Shown: one piece after another, positions 1-6,765 of the stretch
Position numbering within the stretch: the stretch's first letter is position 1
Layout of the letters: each line of letters starts with the position of its first letter
Assembly: GCA_002722525.1 (NCBI GenBank)
Contig: PBMJ01000003.1
Location: forward strand, 7,017 to 17,136
Direction: 5' to 3'
Source: Acidimicrobiaceae bacterium
GTDB lineage: Bacteria; Actinomycetota; Acidimicrobiia; Acidimicrobiales; UBA8592
DNA length: 10,120 nt
Program-made: the position numbers and the translations under genes
Notes under the pieces: generated by a model
What the model saw: only the letters and a program-made list of their open reading frames with translations
Databases searched by the model: none
Told to the model about the DNA's origin: nothing

Positions 1-29
1 TCAGCGCCTTACTCCCTCATCAAGCACAG

Positions 30-791
30 ATGCGGTACCGTCAAAGTGTGACTATAGAACCCTTTCGCCCTTCAATCCTGAAAAAATTAGGCATTGACCC
101 TAAAGCAATTCCACAACATGTTGCTGTCATCATGGATGGTAATGGACGATGGGCAGAGCAAAGAAATCTACCGAGGACCGAAGGTCATCTCAAGGGGGAA
201 GAGGCATTATTCGAATGTGTCGAAGGAGCTTTAGAGTTAGGCGTATCATGGCTAACCGTTTTTGGCTTTTCTACAGAGAATTGGAATCGACCAAAAAACG
301 AGGTGCAATTTCTCATCAACTTCAATAGGGAAACGATACGCAAACGCAGAGATCAACTACATGAGCGTAACGTAAAAATTGAATTTATCGGCCGAGAAGA
401 TTGGAGGATGCCTAAAGGACTTCTTCGCGACATGAATGAGGCAAGAGGCCTAACAAAGAAAAATAATGCAATGACATTCACAGTTGCATTTAACTATGGT
501 GGCCGAGCAGAACTTGTAGATGCATTCAGAGCTATGGAAAAAGACGGTATATCTTCAAAGCAAATAACAGAAAAGAAAATCACGCAATACCTCTACAGAA
601 GAGATATGCCCGAACCTGACCTGATCATCAGGACATCCGGAGAGCAAAGAATATCAAACTTCCTCCTGTGGCAGTCCGCTTATAGCGAATTTCTGTTCCT
701 GGATACTTTCTGGCCTGACTTTACAAGAGAGGCCCTATATCAAGCAATAGCGGAATATCAGGTTCGTTCTAGACGGTTCGGAGCCCTGTGA
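30..791 (+). CDS. uppS: Isoprenyl transferase, undecaprenyl diphosphate synthase (UppS) type
   Basis: Cis-prenyltransferase that adds isopentenyl diphosphate units to an allylic primer, making the C50-C55 polyprenyl diphosphate carrier for cell-wall glycan synthesis. It acts as a soluble or membrane-associated dimer. Family motifs are intact: MDGNGRWA (about residues 35-42, with Asp36 as the metal/diphosphate aspartate), the GHxxG segment (52-56), FSTENW (80-85), FNYGGR (154-159), RTSGEQRISNF (201-211), the AYSE glutamate (220) and a C-terminal RSRRFG. At 253 residues it has the usual length. The start is uncertain. The frame stays open to the left window edge, no Shine-Dalgarno is seen before ATG 30, and GTG 48 would also leave a normal N-terminus. 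The gene ends in a GTGA overlap with recO, implying coupled translation. Family assignment is firm; chain length of the product (C50 or C55) cannot be read from sequence. Confidence 0.95.
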   Translation: MRYRQSVTIEPFRPSILKKLGIDPKAIPQHVAVIMDGNGRWAEQRNLPRTEGHLKGEEALFECVEGALELGVSWLTVFGFSTENWNRPKNEVQFLINFNRETIRKRRDQLHERNVKIEFIGREDWRMPKGLLRDMNEARGLTKKNNAMTFTVAFNYGGRAELVDAFRAMEKDGISSKQITEKKITQYLYRRDMPEPDLIIRTSGEQRISNFLLWQSAYSEFLFLDTFWPDFTREALYQAIAEYQVRSRRFGAL

Positions 792-1504
792 GTAAATACT
801 ACACAACGAAAGGGATTGTTCTTCGAACATATAAATTGCGCGAGGCAGACAGAATCATCGTTCTGATAAGCCCAGATCGGGGCATGATACGGGCAGTAGC
901 AAAAGGGATAAGAAAAACAAAGAGCAAATTCGGCTCACGACTTGAACCCACCACACATGTGTCAATGCAGGTCCACAAAGGTAAAGGCGACCTAGACCTA
1001 ATTACGCAAGTTGAAACCTTAGATCATTTCCGCACCATACGCGAAGACCTCAACAGGCTCACGAAAGCTATAGCGATGCTAGAAGCAGTCGATCAAGTTG
1101 TCTTACCTAGTGAGCCCGCCATAGAGCTACACAGAATGCTCCTTAGGGCCTTAAAAACACTCGAAGAAAACGATTCTGTGCTTGTCACCCCAAGCTTCTA
1201 CCTCAAACTTCTTGTTCTTGAAGGCTCCGGTCCTATCGTTGACCAGTGTGTGGTTTGTGGAGCTACAGACATCGTCGCATTCTCCAATGAAGAAGGCGGA
1301 GTTATGTGTGCAACCCACCGAACTGGAATACCAATAAGTGCCCCGGCAATCGATCTGCTGCGCCTTATATTGGGAGGCCAGCTAGGAAAGGCACTCAATC
1401 AAAAAGAATCTCACGCGACAAAGGAAATAGAGAAAATAGCCAGAGAAGCGCTTGAATACTTTCTTGAGCGAAGAATGCGAACTACAACACTTCTAGATAC
1501 GTAA
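788..1504 (+). CDS. recO: DNA repair protein RecO
   Basis: Recombination mediator of the RecFOR pathway, which helps load RecA on SSB-coated single-stranded DNA and anneals strands in gap repair. The protein has 238 residues, normal for the family. An N-terminal OB-fold begins with the typical KGIVLR segment (8-13), followed by a basic stretch around 39-51. A helical domain covers about 83-140. A zinc site is formed by CxxC (Cys154, Cys157) and CxxH (Cys174, His177); many RecO proteins have four cysteines, so the final histidine is a mild variant. The start is the GTG that overlaps the uppS stop, with a short GGAG four bases upstream. No hairpin terminator is seen before glyS, 123 bases downstream. 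Confidence 0.93.
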   Translation: MSKYYTTKGIVLRTYKLREADRIIVLISPDRGMIRAVAKGIRKTKSKFGSRLEPTTHVSMQVHKGKGDLDLITQVETLDHFRTIREDLNRLTKAIAMLEAVDQVVLPSEPAIELHRMLLRALKTLEENDSVLVTPSFYLKLLVLEGSGPIVDQCVVCGATDIVAFSNEEGGVMCATHRTGIPISAPAIDLLRLILGGQLGKALNQKESHATKEIEKIAREALEYFLERRMRTTTLLDT

Positions 1505-1627
1505 TACGCAAAATCCAATAAAACAATATACTCAGAGATTCTTTGGCCGAGCCCTATTCAACCCATCATTAGAGATTGATCAGGATAGACACCCAAGGTG
1601 CATTAAAGGGCGTTAGCCTTAAAGGTC
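1505..1627 (+). other. recO-glyS intergenic region with short direct repeat at the glyS start
   Basis: This is the longest gap inside the plus-strand cluster (123 bases). It holds no ORF of note and no T-box-like structure that I can recognise. Just before glyS the 7-base sequence TTAAAGG occurs twice (1603-1609 and 1619-1625), flanking a small GGC-gtta-GCC hairpin (1609-1618). The second copy lies only two bases before the glyS ATG, and the first is too far upstream for a normal ribosome site. TTGATC near 1576-1581 and CATTAA near 1601-1606 could be a weak promoter, but the match is poor. Confidence 0.3.
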
Positions 1628-2950
1628 ATGGGTGCAGCAAAATCAGACAGCGAAATAATGGATAAAGTCGTCAACTTATGTAAACGACGCGGCATTATTT
1701 TCCAATCAGCAGATATATACGGAGGTTTTCGATCCACATACGACTATGGGCCCATAGGATCTCTAATGCTCCGAAATGTCAAAGATGCATGGTGGAAAAC
1801 CATGGTCCAGCTCCGCCACGACATTGTGGGCTTAGACGCCTCGATACTGTCACCGCCAGCGGTCTGGGAAGCATCAGGCCACCTTGAGAATTTCACAGAC
1901 CCGCTCGTTGATTGCAAAGAATGCAATGGGCGATTCCGCGAAGACCAACTAGAAGATCCTTCAACTTGTCCAGCATGCGGGGCACAAAATAGTTTCACAG
2001 AGGCGCGAGCATTTAACCTCATGTTCAAAACCCATGCAGGCCCAGTCGAAGGAGCAGGCCACGCAGTTTATCTACGCCCAGAAACAGCGCAAGGAATGTT
2101 CACAAACTTCAAGCTCGTTCTAGAAACGTCGCGAAAAAAACCGCCATTCGGTATCGCTCAAGTAGGGAAAAGTTTCCGAAATGAAATCACTCCTGGTAAT
2201 TTCGTTTTCCGGACACGAGAATTCGAACAGATGGAAATGGAATATTTCGTACCGCCAGACCAAGCAAATATCTGGTACGAGTATTGGTGTGAAGAACGCA
2301 TGAACTGGTATATCGATTTGGGGATCCCTAAAGACCAACTACGTTTGAGGCCCCACGACCAAGATGAACTAAGTCACTACAGTTCAGGAACTAGCGATGT
2401 GGAATTCCTCTTCCCATGGGGCTGGGGCGAACTCGAAGGGGTCGCGAATCGAGGCGACTACGACCTTCGTCAACACAGCGAACACTCTGGTGAAAAACTT
2501 ACCTACTTCGACCCAGAATTAGGTGAGCACTATATTCCACATGTAATTGAACCAGCAGCGGGAGCCACTCGGTCGATGATGGCATTCCTGATAGCTGCAT
2601 ATGACGAGGAACCAGTTAATGATGATCTGCGGACGGTTCTTCGTTTCGACCCTCGAATCGCTCCATATAAAATCGCCGTTCTGCCGCTATCAAAAAAAGA
2701 AACCATCACACCATTAGCGAACCAAGTATTTGATCTTGTCAAAGACCGCTGGATGGCTGATTATGATGAAACCCAGAACATCGGAAAACGCTACAGGCGC
2801 CAAGATGAACTAGGAACCCCATACTGCGTAACTGTTGATTTTGATAGTCTCGAAGATGAAGCAGTGACGGTTCGAGATCGCGACACCATGGAACAAGACC
2901 GAATCAGTATCGACAGGCTCGTTGAATATCTAAGCGAACGCCTTCCATAA
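1628..2950 (+). CDS. glyS: Glycyl-tRNA synthetase, single-chain dimeric (alpha2) type
   Basis: Class II aminoacyl-tRNA synthetase that charges tRNA-Gly with glycine using ATP. It belongs to the eukaryote-like homodimeric type found in Actinobacteria, not the split GlyQ/GlyS form. The N-terminus has the characteristic YGGxRSTYDYGPIG segment (31-44). A zinc-finger-like insertion carries CxxC pairs at Cys96/Cys99 and Cys114/Cys117. The RPETAQGMF segment (150-158) and motif 2 (FRNEITP at 183-189, with Arg195 in FRTREF) follow, and motif 3 is EPAAGATR (308-315). The anticodon-binding domain runs from about 344 to the end and includes GKRYRRQDELGTP and TVRDRDTMEQ. At 440 residues it is typical. ATG 1628 has only an AAAGG two bases away, and ATG 1658 is an alternative that would keep the core. 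The PPDK-like gene starts 15 bases downstream, so the two are probably co-transcribed. Confidence 0.95.
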   Translation: MGAAKSDSEIMDKVVNLCKRRGIIFQSADIYGGFRSTYDYGPIGSLMLRNVKDAWWKTMVQLRHDIVGLDASILSPPAVWEASGHLENFTDPLVDCKECNGRFREDQLEDPSTCPACGAQNSFTEARAFNLMFKTHAGPVEGAGHAVYLRPETAQGMFTNFKLVLETSRKKPPFGIAQVGKSFRNEITPGNFVFRTREFEQMEMEYFVPPDQANIWYEYWCEERMNWYIDLGIPKDQLRLRPHDQDELSHYSSGTSDVEFLFPWGWGELEGVANRGDYDLRQHSEHSGEKLTYFDPELGEHYIPHVIEPAAGATRSMMAFLIAAYDEEPVNDDLRTVLRFDPRIAPYKIAVLPLSKKETITPLANQVFDLVKDRWMADYDETQNIGKRYRRQDELGTPYCVTVDFDSLEDEAVTVRDRDTMEQDRISIDRLVEYLSERLP

Positions 2951-2965
2951 AAATCAAGGATAGAA

Positions 2966-4462
2966 GTGAACGCCTCCGAGAAAATCATTGACGCAGTGAA
3001 CCGAGCCGTAGATGGCAACCACTCGCGCAAAGAAGCGGTAGAACTTATCACTGAAGATGATTTGGCTGACGTTCTCTTTGATAGCGCAACTGGCGATTCC
3101 ATCGAACCGTTATGCAAAGGCATAGCAGCTTCACCGGGAGCAGCATCGGGGAAACTCTGCCTAAGCGTCGATGCTGTGCTTGAAGTTGTCGATGCCGGAG
3201 AGCAAGCAATCATGGTTGCCATGGAAACAGGACCAGCCGATGAACCAGGAATGCGATGGGCTGCCGGCATAGTCACCGCATACGGCGGACTAGCCAGCCA
3301 TGCAGCAATCTATTCTAGAGGCTTAGGCCTCCCAGCAGTATGTGGTGTTGAAATCCTCAAAGTGGAGGAAGGGCAAATTAAAGTCGGAGAAACGGTTATC
3401 TCAGAGGGCGACGTCATTTCTATCGATGGTGCGTCCGGGGAAGTATTTGCAGGAGAAATAGAAATCTCAGACGCCGCTGCTCCCGATGAACTGTCAACCC
3501 TCCTCGAATGGGCTGACGAACTTAGATCAAGCAAAGTACAAGTATGGGCAAACGCTGACACCGAAGAAGAAGCCACTGAAGCCCGATCAGCAGGGGCTAC
3601 CGGAATTGGTCTTTGTCGCACAGAGCACATGTTCCTTGGGGACCGTCTACCGGTCATACGTCAGCTACTCAAAGCAACGGATCCAGATGAAAGAAAAACT
3701 GCGTTAGAAGAACTCCAGAAAGCACAACAAGCAGATTTCGAACGTGTACTTACCCCAATGGACGGCCTCCCAGTCACCGTCAGGCTACTCGATGCTCCAC
3801 TACATGAATTCCTCGAAGAAACCGAAGAACAAAACCCAATGCTCGGCCTTCGCGGAATACGACTCGCAATTGCGACAGAAGACCTCTACCGGACACAAAC
3901 ACGGGCGCTCATCGCAGCAGTTCAAGAACGCATATCACAAGGCGGTAATCCAAAGGTAGAGATCATGGTTCCCCTCGTATCTCTTGAAGGAGAACTTACC
4001 CTCGTGCTGAGATGGATAAGAGAAGAACTTAAAAATTCACCGATACCCATACCAGTCGGGACAATGGTCGAAACCCCCAGAGCGGCGTTAATCGCCGGAG
4101 ACCTGGCGAAACACATCGACTTCATCAGTTTCGGTACCAATGACCTTACTCAGATGACGTTCGGCTTCAGTCGAGATGACGTCGAAGTTAGTGTCATTAA
4201 CGAGTACATCGAAAAAGAACTTCTTGAGAAAAGTCCTTTTGAGACGCTCGATATTGGGGGTGTCGGTCAACTGGTCACAACAGCAATAAGCCAAAGCAGG
4301 AAAGTAAACCCAGACATCAAAATCGGCATCTGCGGCGAACACGGAGGAGACCCAGCGTCAATACGATTTTTAGTAGATGCTGGCGTCGATTATGTCAGCT
4401 GCTCGCCGCCGAGAATACCTATAGCGCGACTTATCAGCAGTCAAATACTTCTCGATTCGTAA
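2966..4462 (+). CDS. Pyruvate phosphate dikinase C-terminal half (phosphohistidine and PEP-binding domains only)
   Basis: Complete PPDK interconverts ATP, phosphate and pyruvate with AMP, diphosphate and PEP through a swivelling phosphohistidine domain. This 498-residue protein matches only the part after the ATP-grasp domain. Residues 1-50 resemble the linker that follows ATP-grasp, and the PEP-utiliser domain spans about 50-165 with GGLASH, His112 being the expected phosphorylated residue. The PEP/pyruvate TIM barrel runs from about 190 to 495 with Arg218 (GLCRTEHMF), Arg296 (GLRGIRL), Glu369 (VETPRAAL), Asn392/Asp393 (GTNDLTQMTFGFSRDD) and Cys456 (ICGEHGGDP), so that half looks catalytically complete. 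Ala110 replaces the threonine usual two residues before the histidine, the site modified in regulated PPDKs. GTG 2966 is preceded by AAGGA five bases upstream, so the short form looks like a designed gene and not a frameshift remnant; the preceding 15-base gap follows an intact glyS. An ATP-grasp partner encoded elsewhere, or a different phosphodonor, is possible. Family is certain, reaction is not. Confidence 0.88.
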   Translation: MNASEKIIDAVNRAVDGNHSRKEAVELITEDDLADVLFDSATGDSIEPLCKGIAASPGAASGKLCLSVDAVLEVVDAGEQAIMVAMETGPADEPGMRWAAGIVTAYGGLASHAAIYSRGLGLPAVCGVEILKVEEGQIKVGETVISEGDVISIDGASGEVFAGEIEISDAAAPDELSTLLEWADELRSSKVQVWANADTEEEATEARSAGATGIGLCRTEHMFLGDRLPVIRQLLKATDPDERKTALEELQKAQQADFERVLTPMDGLPVTVRLLDAPLHEFLEETEEQNPMLGLRGIRLAIATEDLYRTQTRALIAAVQERISQGGNPKVEIMVPLVSLEGELTLVLRWIREELKNSPIPIPVGTMVETPRAALIAGDLAKHIDFISFGTNDLTQMTFGFSRDDVEVSVINEYIEKELLEKSPFETLDIGGVGQLVTTAISQSRKVNPDIKIGICGEHGGDPASIRFLVDAGVDYVSCSPPRIPIARLISSQILLDS

Positions 4463-4485
4463 AAGAACGAATCTGTTCGCTTTTT
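4461..4485 (+). terminator. Weak Rho-independent terminator-like hairpin after the PPDK-like gene
   Basis: The PPDK-like stop codon runs into an imperfect hairpin. The left arm AAAAGAACGAA, loop TCTG and right arm TTCGCTTTTT pair over CGAA/TTCG and then, after one A-C mismatch, mainly through A-T and G-T pairs. It ends in five T residues. It is GC-poor, so it may only attenuate readthrough into dnaG. Confidence 0.35.
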
Positions 4486-4524
4486 AATAGAAGGAAATCT
4501 AGAAGTTCGTGTAAGTTCTACCAA

Positions 4525-6765
4525 ATGGGATGGAGTAGAGAATTCATCGAACGAGTCAGAGAAGCAACTGACCTAACCGATGTCGCGCGCGACTATGGCG
4601 AAACAAAAAATGCCGGCCCAGGTAAAGTCAAAATGAACTGCCCGTTGCCAAGCCACTCAGAGAAGACACCATCATGTCATATACAAAGAGAATGGTTTAA
4701 ATGCTTTGGTTGTGGTGAAGGCGGAGACGCTTTCAAATTCATAGAAAAGGTAGAGAACCATGATTTCAATGAAACTGTTGACCACCTAGCTCGAAGAGCA
4801 GGAATCGGATCATCATACCCCAATCCACCCGACTGGACTGGGCGAAGTGGAGGTGGCGACGACGGAAGGAAAGATCTTTTCTACGCACTTTCCCAAGCGG
4901 CAGAAATCTTGCATCTACGCCTATTAGACATGGAAAATAAGGCAGCCCAACAGGCACGAAAATTCCTTAAAACCCGAAGGATAGGATCTGAACAGGCAAA
5001 GAAGTACATGATCGGATACTCGTATCCGAGAAGTAAAGGACATGCTGACGGTCTGATCCGTGACTTGAAACCGCGAATGAGGTCATACTTTCAAAAAGAA
5101 CTAGACAAAGCCGACAGCGAATTCGATATCTGGTTTGAGAAGACACTAGTAGAAGCTGGTCTAGCCAAAGAATATGAAGGGCAACTAACTGACTTCTTTT
5201 TTGATGAACGGATTATGTTCACTATCTTTGATGCCTCTGACCGGCCCATCGCATTCAGTGGTCGTCAACTTCCAGGCGGGCGTGACCCAAAATACAGAAA
5301 TTCACCTAATTCAAAAATATACGCAAAAGATGAAACTCTTTACGGCTTAAACTGGGCGAGAAAAAATCTCGCAAACGAGAATTCTGCTGTTGTCAGTGAA
5401 GGCTGTTTGGACGTCATCGCTCTTCACGAATGCGGGCTTCCCACAGCTGTCGCACCATGTGGAACATCTATGACTGAAAAACAAGTCAAAAAACTTGCCA
5501 AATATACGAAGAACTTTAGCTTATGTTTCGACTCTGACCCGGCCGGCAAAAAAGCGACTGAACGATTCGCCCAATGGGAAGAAGAAGATGATTTGAATTT
5601 AACTGTCGTTGAGCTTCCCGTCGGGCAAGACCCAGGAGATTTCCACTCCAATGGGAAGTGTGATGCTCTGGTAAATCTCACAGAAGATACCACCCGTTTC
5701 CTTAGATGGCGGGTTGATCGAACGTGGGCGTTAGCTGACCCTAACGATATTGAAGGTCGAAGTATGACTGCAGAAACCATGCTGCAAATTGTAAAAGATC
5801 ACCACAACGAAATGATCCATGATGATTACGTCCGGCAAATTGCAGAAATCACTGGGCTCACCTACAACCACCTCATAGAGAAATTTAGTGGGATGCAGCA
5901 GACTCCAAAACGTAAAGCCCCACAACCACCAACGCAAGAACCGCCAGAAGACGACTACCCGAGGGTCTTTGATGAACCCCCACCAGATTTAGATAGAGGC
6001 TCTCGACCGGTGGGCAAAGAACCAAAGATAAGGCAGAGCAACGAGAGTTTAGATAGCGCGGAGTGTAGAGCGTTGTCGTTAATGCTCCATAATCGCCAAA
6101 AACTAGAGGATCTCAAGTTATGTCCCGAGCGAGTCACAGAGCAATTCTTCTGTGAGGGTATTCACCGTCAAGTATTCAATGCATTGAATGCGAGCACTAC
6201 ATATGATGAAGCGAAATCGTATTTAGGCGTAAACCTAGATCTTATTGAGATAGCGAGCGAGTACGGGGAAATAAAAAATGCCGGCCCAGGTAAAGTCAAA
6301 ATGTGCTGTCCGCTGCCAAATCATTCAGAGGAAACACCGTCATGCCATATACAAAGAGAAGGGTTTAAATGCTTTGGGTGTGGTGAAGGCGGAGACGTTT
6401 TCAAATTCATCGAACTGGTAGAGAGCGTTGATTTCAATGAAGCTGTAGAGCTAATAGATGCAAGGCATAAAGGGGCCCTGCGGGCTGGGACTCTTTTGGC
6501 GAAACTTCATCAAAAGGGACCATTGCATAATCTTGATGATCTCAAAGTATCAGCAACGTTTGCGGAGGTTCTCTACTGGACAGCGAAATATCGGCACGAC
6601 GGAATCTATACTAAAGCCACAAAGAGCAGCGACCTAAAAGCAGCGCAAGAACTTGCTGAGATCCATCAACTCCTCACCGACTTAATCGATTCTCTTGATC
6701 CTTTTTCCAAAGCCGCCAACCATCTTCTAGAGTGGCTTCAATCGAAAGAGAAAGGAGAGAGCTGA
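4525..6765 (+). CDS. dnaG: DNA primase DnaG with a second, internal zinc-binding domain
   Basis: Synthesises the RNA primers for chromosome replication at the fork, with DnaB helicase as expected partner. Domain order in the 746 residues: (1) CHC2-type zinc-binding domain about 16-95, ligands Cys39, His44, Cys60, Cys63. (2) RNA-polymerase/TOPRIM core about 115-400, with RIMFTIFDASDRPIAFSGR (229-247), SEGCLDV (291-297, metal glutamate), CFDSD (334-338) and LPVGQDPGDF (364-373). (3) Proline-rich acidic linker about 458-500. (4) C-terminal helicase-binding-like helices about 509-567. (5) A second zinc-binding domain 572-643, with ligands Cys595, His600, Cys616, Cys619. (6) Remaining C-terminal helices about 645-740. 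Usual DnaG is roughly 580-660 residues with one zinc domain. The zinc site is also a C-x4-H variant instead of the common C-x2-H. About 18 extra residues lie between 168 and 211. ATG 4525 gives the standard DnaG N-terminus but lacks a near Shine-Dalgarno. The gene overlaps rpoD by one base. DnaG identity is certain; the role of the second zinc domain is unknown. Confidence 0.96.
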   Translation: MGWSREFIERVREATDLTDVARDYGETKNAGPGKVKMNCPLPSHSEKTPSCHIQREWFKCFGCGEGGDAFKFIEKVENHDFNETVDHLARRAGIGSSYPNPPDWTGRSGGGDDGRKDLFYALSQAAEILHLRLLDMENKAAQQARKFLKTRRIGSEQAKKYMIGYSYPRSKGHADGLIRDLKPRMRSYFQKELDKADSEFDIWFEKTLVEAGLAKEYEGQLTDFFFDERIMFTIFDASDRPIAFSGRQLPGGRDPKYRNSPNSKIYAKDETLYGLNWARKNLANENSAVVSEGCLDVIALHECGLPTAVAPCGTSMTEKQVKKLAKYTKNFSLCFDSDPAGKKATERFAQWEEEDDLNLTVVELPVGQDPGDFHSNGKCDALVNLTEDTTRFLRWRVDRTWALADPNDIEGRSMTAETMLQIVKDHHNEMIHDDYVRQIAEITGLTYNHLIEKFSGMQQTPKRKAPQPPTQEPPEDDYPRVFDEPPPDLDRGSRPVGKEPKIRQSNESLDSAECRALSLMLHNRQKLEDLKLCPERVTEQFFCEGIHRQVFNALNASTTYDEAKSYLGVNLDLIEIASEYGEIKNAGPGKVKMCCPLPNHSEETPSCHIQREGFKCFGCGEGGDVFKFIELVESVDFNEAVELIDARHKGALRAGTLLAKLHQKGPLHNLDDLKVSATFAEVLYWTAKYRHDGIYTKATKSSDLKAAQELAEIHQLLTDLIDSLDPFSKAANHLLEWLQSKEKGES
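4570..4785 (+). repeat. DnaG zinc-binding domain, copy 1 (N-terminal, canonical position)
   Basis: This is one member of a direct repeat of 216 bases inside dnaG, encoding residues 16-87. It aligns without gaps to 6238-6453 (offset 1668 bases, 556 residues). By hand count the copies share 178 of 216 bases and 54 of 72 amino acids. Bases 4605-4635 are identical to 6273-6303. Confidence 0.93.
6238..6453 (+). repeat. DnaG zinc-binding domain, copy 2 (inserted in the C-terminal region)
   Basis: This is the second member of the internal direct repeat, encoding residues 572-643. All four zinc ligands are kept (Cys595, His600, Cys616, Cys619), together with the KNAGPGKVKM, TPSCHIQRE and FKCFGCGEGGD segments. 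Differences from copy 1 include Trp57 to Gly, Asn38 to Cys (giving an extra cysteine next to a ligand), Lys74 to Leu and Lys46 to Glu. The reading frame is unbroken through both junctions, and similarity fades at about residues 571 and 644. Confidence 0.93.
6751..6757 (+). promoter_or_regulatory. Ribosome binding site that fixes the rpoD start
   Basis: AAAGGAG lies inside the end of dnaG, seven bases before the ATG at 6765, which itself overlaps the dnaG TGA stop (TGATG). This strong Shine-Dalgarno argues for the 6765 start over the in-frame GTG at 6732. Confidence 0.85.

Noticed and set aside
1505..1627. T-box or other riboswitch ahead of glyS
   Set aside because: The gap is only 123 bases. 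I find no T-box consensus, specifier hairpin or terminator/antiterminator pair.
2791..3276. 161-residue minus-strand open frame opposite glyS and the PPDK-like gene
   Set aside because: It is Ser/Ala/Arg-rich with no recognisable motif, and it spans the junction of two well-supported plus-strand genes. It is a shadow frame.
6238..6762. Copy 2 zinc domain as a separate gene or a frameshifted second primase fragment
   Set aside because: The frame runs without stop from the DnaG start through copy 2 to the end. No start codon with a ribosome site precedes copy 2, and the downstream helices look like primase C-terminus.
6732..6764. Upstream GTG start that would lengthen RpoD by 11 residues
   Set aside because: ATG 6765 has a strong ribosome site seven bases upstream and overlaps the dnaG stop. 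The extra residues resemble no sigma-factor N-terminus.
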